NCBI GenBank assembly: GCA_947561395.2
Contig: OX387193.1
Location: forward strand, 3,348,001-3,412,000
DNA length: 64,000 nucleotides
Direction of reading: 5' to 3'
Source: Buxus sempervirens
Lineage: Eukaryota; Streptophyta; Magnoliopsida; Buxales; Buxaceae
Shown here: in pieces, positions 13,401-23,844 of the stretch
Layout of the letters: each line of letters begins with the position of its first letter
How positions within the stretch are numbered: position 1 is the first letter of the stretch
Program-made: the position numbers and the translations under genes
The notes under the pieces: model-generated
What the model saw: only the letters and a program-made list of their open reading frames with translations
The model's database searches: none
What the model was told of the DNA's origin: nothing

Positions 13401-16400
13401 ATCGTGGTTGATTTTCAATCAGTTCTTCTTACTCTATGATAAAGGGTTTCTCTGATTTTCATGGATCAATAAATGCAAAGTTCCTCCGACAATGATACCC
13501 TTTGCATGGTGCCTAGTTTAGGAGAGATCCTTAAAGTTGATAACTTTCAAAGAAGGGATATTGTTGCTAATATCTCTTCCACTTGCAAGGCTATTACAGC
13601 ATAGTTCAAACTATAGCCAAACCATCTACATTTTTGGCCAAAACATATCACTTTGGATTAAACCAAAAAAAAAAAAAGCATATCACCAACATTTAATAAA
13701 TTCTATGTTTCCTGAATAACTCCTTTACATTCCAGCCCCATCTTGGCTTAATAACTTTAAACAAGCAAGTTTCTTTATTTATCGCCAAACATTGGAGTTT
13801 TGTAAACAAATACTAAGAAAAGAAAGCATTAAAAGTAAGACTAGTGCACTCTCATAAACTCATATGGGATAAAAAGGCTAACTGAGTAATTTAAAGATGA
13901 AAATGTGAAAAAAAAAATCAATAGCAAATACCTTCGTGAAGCTTCCATGAGGTGAATTCTTGATTTCATCTACTGAAGGATCCCTGATTCTACCATCAGT
14001 CTACATTTAAATAACACATATATTAACACATATAACACAAAAAGCATGTATTACATATATTAATTCGCTGCTGCTTAAGGTTTACAAACATGCACATATA
14101 ACAAATGATGAAGCAGTGAGGAAAGCTAAAATAATAACAATAATAGTACTACTAATAATAGCCTTCATATATTTAACATGCCACTGCTTAAGGTTGACAA
14201 ACATGCATGTGTCACAAACAGAGAGGTAGAGAGGAAAGCCTAAATAATAATAATATCCTTCTCTTATCATAACATTCACTTAAAAAAATGAGTTGATTAC
14301 CCTCCAAGTCTGTTCAGAACCAGAATTATTGAGTAAAGCCTCCCTCTCAAGATGTAAAGTATACACCTTTTTTGACCCTTTCGTCTTCGAAGAAACTAAT
14401 GCATGCCTACAAGATGCCAATGTGATGAAAGAGAGAGAGGTGATAATCTGCTAAATATTAAGTTGTTAAAAGACAAGAACAACTCAACAAAGAAGTTTAC
14501 CTTCCTAAGTGCATGGATGCAATAGGTCCTCCATAACCAAACATGCCAAAGAAAGGCTGTACAGATAGCATGATATTAGGTTTTGACCCAAAAAAAGAAA
14601 TACATTATGCCATATATATTAACTTACGAAAGACTTCCAAAGCAGAAAATATGAACTTTACTAGTACTACAATCCATCATTAATTGAAATTATAAATACC
14701 AAAGAACGTCTCCGTATTTAACAAACAAAGTCAAGTGACCAACAAAATGAAAGTTATCAAATAACATCTGAAGTTCACAGGTTGCACAAAAATAACAATG
14801 GGCTACTTTTATGACTCCTATGCAAAATGAAAAGCACAAATTTTGGAGAAGAAAAATATATATGAATCAAAATGCATTACCTTTGAAATACACTTATAAG
14901 CAGGAAAAAATGAATAAAAATATCAGGTATTATAATTATTAGCAAACTACAAAACCAAATTGAATTTGGATGATTCATCTATCATGAATCAAGAGCTATC
15001 AGGAATTTGAGGCAAATTTCAATATTGAAACATCCAGGTCCCAACGGACTTGAAAGCACAAAAGAGGTGAGGCACTAGTGTTACTTCTTGAGCTGGAGGC
15101 ATAAAAACCTCATTTATAATCATTGTCAACCGGGTTTGAAATAAAGACATTTCGTGGCTAGTGTATCAAAGAAGATATCTCATTATGATCCGGATTGCAT
15201 CCTTAACTTTAATCTTTATTCTTATCGTTTTCCTAGGTTAGGCCAACCGCTTAGGAGCTAATGAACAGATCTATAATCTCATAAAAAGAAATCACAATTC
15301 CTTGTGGAAAAAAAATTTTATTTGCTGAGACAGAAATAAAGATATCAGATTCTAATGAGAGTGCTTTGAAGAGTGATATTATCTTCAAGATTCACAAGAC
15401 TGTATTTCTAATGGGTATGCTTCGAGATGGATTCATCACACATACTCATAGATGTGTTGAAATGGATCAGACAAATGGTAGTTTTGAGATGTATTAGCCA
15501 AATGGTAGTCCTAGCCCAGTTATTACACGTGCTGCAGCAGAGTTGGGAATCAACATCAATATGGTTATGGAGGAGGAGAGGGGAGAGGACATTTCAGACT
15601 CCTTTGATCGAGTAATGAAAGTTGTTCCTCCCTCGGGTTTCGGTAGCAGCATCAGCGCCAACCCTAGCCGCAGCCTCAACCCCACATGGAGAGAGATGTG
15701 ATATTAATCCAACAGAGGAGGAAATGACATAGAAGAAGATTAATCAAAGTTAAGAGTTAGACGATGACAATGACAATGATGATGGTGGTGGAGATGATAA
15801 CACTCAGGGTAGTGTAGACAAGAGTGCCCTGAGGTTGAATACTTTTACCAAAGAGGCGGTATTCAATCATGTCACACAAGACCGAGACAACGAGACAAAA
15901 AATTATGGAGCTAGCAGTAGCAGTGGGACACGGAATTTTCAGAGGAAGGGTAAAGGAAAGGAAAGGTAGCACATTAGTGTGCGCGATGACGAGTCATATA
16001 TAGCATAAAGCTTTGGATCTTTGGATTTTGGATCATCCAATAATTTTTATGGGAGGGCAATATCAACAGGAAGGCCAAGGTATCCATACTGCTATCCTCA
16101 GCAGCCTGACACAACAGTTATCTGAAAATAGTAATTATGGTTCATAGTTCATACGGATATCCTGGATCGCAAATACGGACATTTTATTTGTATGGGTTCT
16201 TCCTAGTGAACCCCTATCCGTATAATCTCTAAGCTGTGCCACTATTGGTTATCCTCCTCTACTGCTGCCTCAACCTAAGCTAGAGCTAAATATTTTGGTA
16301 GTTAAGCAGTACTATCTTGAGTACCCTCCTGATGGTATCATGAGACATGTGAATCAAGAGGAGTATGAGGATCATGATCAATTATACAAGGAGAATATTT

Positions 16401-19400
16401 TTTGGATGGGAAATAATAAAAAAGGGTTAACAATAACTTCATCTCCTTGCTGCAGTCCAGACACCTTGGGTGCGCTTGAGCTGGCAATTTTAGCTTGTCA
16501 ACAGCCTCTTTAGAGACAATGTTCCCACTGCTACCGCTATCCATAATTACATTACACACCTTCCCTTCAAATATGACATAAGTGCAAAAAATCTAATGAG
16601 TGCAAACAATGCTTAGCCACCTCCAATCAAAATCTTTAATTTTAGATGATGTCATCACATTTGACCAAGAAAACTCTTACCTTAAACTGGCATAATCTCT
16701 ACCTGTTCTTCTTCATTAGGATAATCATTAATTGATTCTAAACATTCCTCATCCCCGTTATAATTTCAACTAAATGCATCCTTCCTTGTAAACATTCAAA
16801 AGAAGCATATCCTTCTACTCTTAATGAGAAACAATGTTGTGCAGACCAGCTATTCCCACGTGAAGAACTACTACCAAACTGATGAACCCCTGACTTCGTT
16901 GGTTCCTTCCCCCTTTTCACTCGTATCAACCACTCCAAATGGCAGGGATTTGTCTATTTTGAACTGCAGCTACAAGATCACTCCTAGCCATTATTTGGCG
17001 ACTTTGTGCACTTCTAACAGCATCAAGACTCCTAGTATTTGTTGTTGTGGCGGTGCCGACAGTAGTGATTCTTCAGCAACCAAGACAAGCCACATGTTAC
17101 TCCACTTAAAAAGCATCTTCAAGGTTAGTAATTCTAACAATCTTCATCTCATCCTTAATTATAATCTTCAAACATGAAAGACAACAAGCTGTTAGCTGCT
17201 CATTGGTTTCATTTAACCCCAAACGAGTAGATAAGTTGTTAAATTCGTGTTGTGTACTATTGCACACTTATATCATGTTGATGCAAACCACAGAATCATG
17301 TATATAATGTCATAGTATAATAAACAGGAAGAAATGACTTTCGAAATTAATCTTCATGTGCGCCTAATTGCTGAATTTCTTTTTTCTTTTTTTTGGTCTA
17401 CTTCATTGTTCTTCGATCATTTCCACCACTACGGAGCAGAAACATTTAACTCTACTGTTACAAACAGAACTTTTAATCTTCGAACATGGGTTTCCCCTCA
17501 AAATGGTTTTCAAAAGTGGCTCCACAGTCAAGTAAATACTCTGCAAAGAATCTTCAAAATCAAGCACCTCAATTTGTAATCCACCACTAACTAAATCAAG
17601 TGTTTTAACAAACACCCTTGTAATCCATCTTGTTCAGGTTGTTCTCAAATAGTGGGACTATGGAATGGTTTTTCTTCTCCAAAATCCATTACATCTTCCT
17701 CACATTATCCTTTTGGTAGATCCAAGGGGTCACAGTTGCCTTCTGGTACCTCCATTCAGGCATCTGCACGGCAGGTTCTGCAACTTTCAGATCAGTTTAT
17801 CAATCATCCTTCACAGTTCACATCTCTTGCATCTCCCTTGTTGGGCTTGATTCAACCTTTGCACTCTCCCTCTCCTTGCAAATATATATTAAAAAAGGGA
17901 CTTTTTCGTCCCTGACAACAGATTTAACATAAGGGAAAAAAAGGATTAATCAAATCAATGACGATCAAATCCAATCAAAGGTAGAGCTGAAAAGAAGGAA
18001 TCATGAGCAATAGCAATCAAATCAACTGGTCTTTGCAACGAGGAATAAGGTCTTCTTTCTTCAAAGTTAAACTAGAATATTCCATATCCTGATTACAAAC
18101 CCAAAGGCCTATTTACATATCTTACCAATCCTAAATCCTAATAACAATATATCCTTGTGTTAAAACTTCTAATCTCAACCCTACATTCGCACTTATGCAT
18201 GAATACATAAAGAAAGGATGGAAATACCATCAAAATGAAAGAACAAGACATGGTCAACAATAACATGAGGAGTATTCACTACAGTAACAATGCTCCAACA
18301 TCAATATCACTCATTACTACCTTTACCATATATATAATTTACCAAAAACTAAGTATTACATCAAATCAAAAGCCTCCCACAAAATTCTCTTCAAGATTTC
18401 ACATTCCCAATTCTGCAGGAGTTTCCAAAATAAAAAATATTAAGCACCTTCATCCGTATGAACAAAGTAGACATTGGGATGAATCAGCTACCAACTTAAA
18501 AAATTTCCAATGGATTGACCAATATATGAAGAAAACAAGAGGAAATGCCAAACTTATTTGCTAAAAGAATGATATCACATCCATGTCAACTTTCAAGCTC
18601 ACTCTAACACCTTTTACCTTCTACTAATAATTTTTTTTTGGTAAGGCTCTACTAATAATATGATCAACAATTAATTAATCAAAATCTGAATATCATATGA
18701 AACATGCCTTTGGTGAGATCTGCCATCTACTGATAAGATGATTAACACCAATTATTGTGTGTCTATACACTCAGCATTTACTGTCCATGAAACTAATCTA
18801 AGAGCTCATACAAGTATATAAAGATTTTCACAGATATAATTTTACCATTAAATAAGGAGGTTCGCCCCCAATCGCCTGCCCTCTAGATGACCTATGAAGT
18901 GATGCACCCATCTTTCCCCTAGAATATAGAATATTCAAATTTGTAACAACCAGTAATATTTGAAATGAATGGTTATTTAAAATAAAAAGTACAAACCAAA
19001 AAAAAAATTAATAATAACATACCACATAAAACATGGCACCACAATAACATACTAAGCACAAAATACTGATTTAAAAAATATTTTGTTATATGGTACAAAA
19101 GCTTCTAACAATTGCCTACTCAATAAATAAGCAACTTTCCTTTATACGTATATTAAAATTCAGAACTTTTCAAAACAGACATGTAGGCGTATGTCTCTCT
19201 GTGTGTATGCATAACAAGAGAGGAGAATGAATCTAAGTTATTCTTTCCTCAAGAAAGAAGAAACTTGAAAGATGGTTTCTGTATGTAAAAGTAATATTTT
19301 AATTTGACAGGATAAATGATTTTAAAGTATTAATATACATATACAACGGTTATGCATATCAGAAGGAAAATCAGATTAATAGGTCGGATAAGCTCAAATA

Positions 19401-22400
19401 AATTCAGACTAATTGATTTGGACAAAACAGCTAAGATTAAAGAAGAAAAATTAAGCCCCAAAAAAAATGAAAAAAAGAAAAACAACCACGACAACAAACA
19501 AGAAAAATGACTATTTGTTATCTCAAAACGATTACTATTCGCCATTCCAACCTGTTAGAAACTAAGCCCAACAAACTTCTACTAGTCATCAAATGGCATA
19601 ACAGCTTAATAGAAAGACCAGTGCAATGAGATATCTTCTAAAGAAACAAGACTTTATATGACATCAACAGGTCTTACAATCATGGTTCTATGTATCAGCA
19701 AGTACCAGTTTAACTACCCGACCTAGGGTGGTCGGAATATATAGTTTTGGTACAAGAAAATTCCACGAAAATAAAACTAAGAAAATAAAATTGGGAAGCC
19801 AGTCACAACCAGTCTGTACTGACTAATACTAACAGGAACAAACAGATCCAGCCAGGGAAACTTAAGTATAAAAGGACAGAGATGAGCCAAAAAGGGCCAG
19901 TCCAACAATGAATATTTTCTGGCCATGTTTAATCCAATCAGTGGTTTCGGGTGCTTAAAGCTATGCTTACAAGTTCCAATGTTAACAGTAATATGTCAGA
20001 AAAGGCATTTCACTAGCCCTAAGCTTGCAGAAGAAGTCTGAAGATATGAGGAGTAAACCTTATGAGCATGCCTTTTGTAGATGAATAAAAACACAATATA
20101 AGATGTTTATATACGAATACAAAATCAACCAAATAATCAATAACGAAATTCCTAATCCCAACTAGTTGAGGTCGGGAACATGAATAAATTTGGAAGTGCT
20201 TATTTACTTAAATAGGTTAATTAGTGTCAAGCAATAGATAAAACCTTTTCTATCCTTAAAAAAAAATAGTATTAATCAATTTCAACATTCAAATTATTTA
20301 AAAGCCCAACTAATAAAGCTTGCCTTACGTATTAAGGCAGGCATACGCTTTTTATACACCTGAACAAGGAGTGCTTCAAGTTTGCACCTTGAGGAGTTTA
20401 TTTAATGTCTTGCTTTAAAGCATACCTCAAGGCTTACACCTAAAAAGCCTTTAAAAATATTGCTTCTATGCGTTATTTTTCATAATTAAACAGCATGATT
20501 GAATTTCTAAGAAGAAAAAAAAAACGTTCAACTTTAAACTTATAAAAAAAACATATAAGCAAGGGCTGTGCAAAATTTGGAAGGAAAAATAGCAATGGAA
20601 ATGCCACACAATTCTGTAACAAGATAAATGGAACATCAATATAACCTCTTTGCACTTGACAACCTCCAAGCTCCTTCTAATATGGTAAAAAATGAGCAAA
20701 TTCTCCTTCCACAAGCACCATTAATTACAAAAGGGCACATTCTCCAGATCAAACAATCTCTCTTATGATTTGTTGAAAGACCAAGGACCAACAAGATCAA
20801 TAAGGATCATAATCAAGAACTAAAGGACTCCAAAAACCTGCCAAGCACCAACTCTCAAGTAATGGGGATGAAGATACAATGCAAGAACCGATGGTAATAT
20901 CAGTATGCAACAAAGGTCCATTAGACAACCTAACTTCTAATAGGTTTACCATGAGAAAAGGAAATGTTATCTAGATAGCAAGATAGAGACAGTAATCTAA
21001 CCTCTTTGCATTTGACAACCTCCAATATCCTCTTAATGTTGTCAAAATGTGCAATTTGTCTCCTTCCAGAAGCGCCATTAATGGCAAAAGGGCACATTCT
21101 CCAGATAAAACAATCTCTATTCTACAGTTCTTACAATTGTCAAAAGACCAAGGACCAAAAAGGTCAACAAAGATCATAACCAAGAACTAAGTGACTCCAA
21201 AACGTGCCAACCACCAACTCTAAATAATGGGGATGAAAGAACAGTGCAAGAACCCATGGTAATATACAGTATGCAACAAAGGTGTGCTAGAGAGGCCAAC
21301 CTCTTGAGAAATTTAGCATGCGAAAATGAAATTTTCATTTGTTCTCTATGCATCATATTATGAAATTAATGGACCAGTTAAGAAAAATAATTTATTGTAC
21401 GAAAAAGAAAATTTTACTATGTTCCCTACGTATTATACCCATGTAAACTAGGGGTGCAACTCGGTTCGGTTCGGTTCGGTTTTTATAATATTTGGTTCGT
21501 TTTGGTTTGAAATATACTAAAACCGAATTAGTTCGGTTTGGTTTTGGGTTAAAGGCTAATTTAACCGAATCGAACCGAAACCCGATATACATAAATATTA
21601 TATTATATTATATATTATAAACTTGTGAGAAAAGTTTTGTTTTAATAATGCAAAGGCTTTGACCAACACACGTGGTCATTTTGCCTTTGTCAAAATCTCT
21701 CATGACAAGACTCTAAAAGTTTTAAAGCCTTAAAGCCTTAATTTACAGTAGTTGGATTGCATGGAGTCTTTTCATTGCCGATGTGGGACTCAAGGGAAGA
21801 GGCTTTTCCCTTGACTCTTCCCTTGAGTCCCACATCGGTTAGGGAATACTTTCCTTCCCTGGCCGATTGTTATAAAAGCAGCCCCCTCCTTTTTCAAGCC
21901 TTACACCAAGCCTTCTCCTTTAAATGGGTTAGCCCTTTAAACGGTTCAAACTCTCATGAACCGATTCAACTAAAGGCAATATTAAATTTTTTCATAAAAT
22001 AAAATAAAATAATTTTATTATTTGCTCCGAGCTAGAACCGAACCGAATATATGATTCGGTTTGGATTTTGGATTTCTCATTTATAATTGGTTCAGTTTTC
22101 AGTTTAGTAAGATCGGTTTATATTTTGGTTCGGTTCGGTTTTGGGTTAACATCCAATAGCTTTGGTTCGGTCCTAGATTGAGCTCAAACCGGACCAAACC
22201 GAACCGACTTGCAACCCTAATGTAAACATTATACCAAAATGTTGGAGCATTCATATGATAAGAGGGCAATACAAAAAAGATACGCATATTCAAGCAGCAA
22301 GTGAAATGATAAAAAATATGATTTCTTACTTACCTTCAACTTTGTACATACTTTAGTTTAAAGGTTTATTTTAACTTCACATATCCATTAAATAGTGTGA

Positions 22401-23806
22401 ACGTATCTGTTATCATGCAAGAAGTTCAATCTTTAAGAAGACATCAAGGTGGTGGAAATCTAGGCTTTGTAAACAATTTTATTAACAAAACTCCATTGTC
22501 ATTTTAATCTGTTTATCAGAAAAATAATTATTTTACTAATGATACAATGGATTTAGAATCTCCATCCAGAGAAATCAATATTTAAAAACAGTGTAACATC
22601 ATTGAACAAGAAAACTATGAGCCTTGAGCAAAAAGTCAAAAAGGAAAGAAAGCTAGAGTATACCACTTTACTATTGAGTTCTCATCACTGCCATCCATTC
22701 CAGGGCCCGTATCAAATATTGAAATCGCATTCTCATCTATTTCCACACTGTAGAAAGAAAAAATTTGAACCAATGGTTTTAAGAAATTAACAAAGTCTAA
22801 GCAACTCCTCCATCAAGCAAGTTCAATCAAATGCATCTAGTTTCAATTTAAGATGCAGGAATAAGTTGCACGACCATGAAAGAAAATAAAATATATGGAT
22901 TTGCACAAACAGGAACAAATTAGTAATTCAGATAATAATAACAATCCCATTGCCCCCCCCCCCCCCCCCCAACAACAACAAAAAAAAGGCCCCCAACACA
23001 AAAGAAAACAAAAAAAAAAAAATCAAACAAAAAAACTGAAAATTAGATAATAGATGCTAATGACATACTACGAGACTAGAGTAGTGACTAAAGTTTTTTA
23101 ACTAGTAAACATGAGAGGTTACAGCCTAATAAAAGGGAAAGCTAGCATATACACAAAATACAGTATGGGGGCCCATCAGCAGAACTAACCAAGACCGTAA
23201 AATTTCCTAGCTTATATGAAAAATAAAAATATAGATTACAAGATAGCTGCTCCAATCTTTAGGGACTGTTCAAAAGATGCACTGATAAAAGCAGCATCTT
23301 CATAAGCTTGTTATAGGTCCAATGTTAATTTCCGAATCACTGTTTTCCATTTCAGTGACATTTCACAAAATGTCGCCATTTCCAGAGGTGTCAACACAAA
23401 ATTTAGGGAGAAAGTGGAATTTCGACCATTCCTGGAAGGCAGCGAAATGACGAAGATATTTCATTGACACTAAGGAAAAGTCACACATGATAATTCTGTA
23501 CTTTATTATTTTAAAGATTTTTTCTAGAATACTCATTTAAACCTAGGATTTTTCTTATTTTTACTCAAAATTTAACTTTGGCAATTTTTTCGGCATGTCG
23601 GTGAAATGTCGCCAGCAGTAGCTAGCGAAATTTCGATAAATACGACATTGAAAACCTTGTTCAAAATCAATCTGACTGTCAAGCCATATTCAAAAAAATT
23701 ATTTAAGAAAAACGGGGATCAAATATCAGACCATCAGTTAATACAAAAACTAATAAGAAATCCAACAATAAAAGGCATTATTTTTTTTTTTTATCAGTAA
23801 TCCAGA

Positions 23807-23844
<38 letters not shown>

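Larger units (their letters stand above)
21449..22219. mobile_element. Non-autonomous hAT element with exact 8-bp duplications
   Basis: The element starts TAGGGGTGCAACTCGG and ends CGACTTGCAACCCTA. The ends pair as inverted repeats (TAGGGxTGCAA) and run on into CGGTT/AACCG-rich arms. Exact 8-bp duplications ATGTAAAC lie at 21441-21448 and 22220-22227, the length used by hAT transposases. The 771 bp carry no transposase. The middle holds a perfect hairpin and an snRNA-like promoter module. It sits in GMI1 intron 5. Confidence 0.85.

Noticed and set aside
21778-21838. Hairpin as a microRNA precursor
   Set aside because: Arms are perfect and only 24 bp with a 13-nt loop, within a transposon. 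This fits siRNA-type or structural DNA better than a plant MIR foldback.
22953-22970. C18 run as a functional G-quadruplex or i-motif
   Set aside because: A single homopolymer of uncertain length. It lacks separated G tracts, so an assembly or sequencing effect is as likely.
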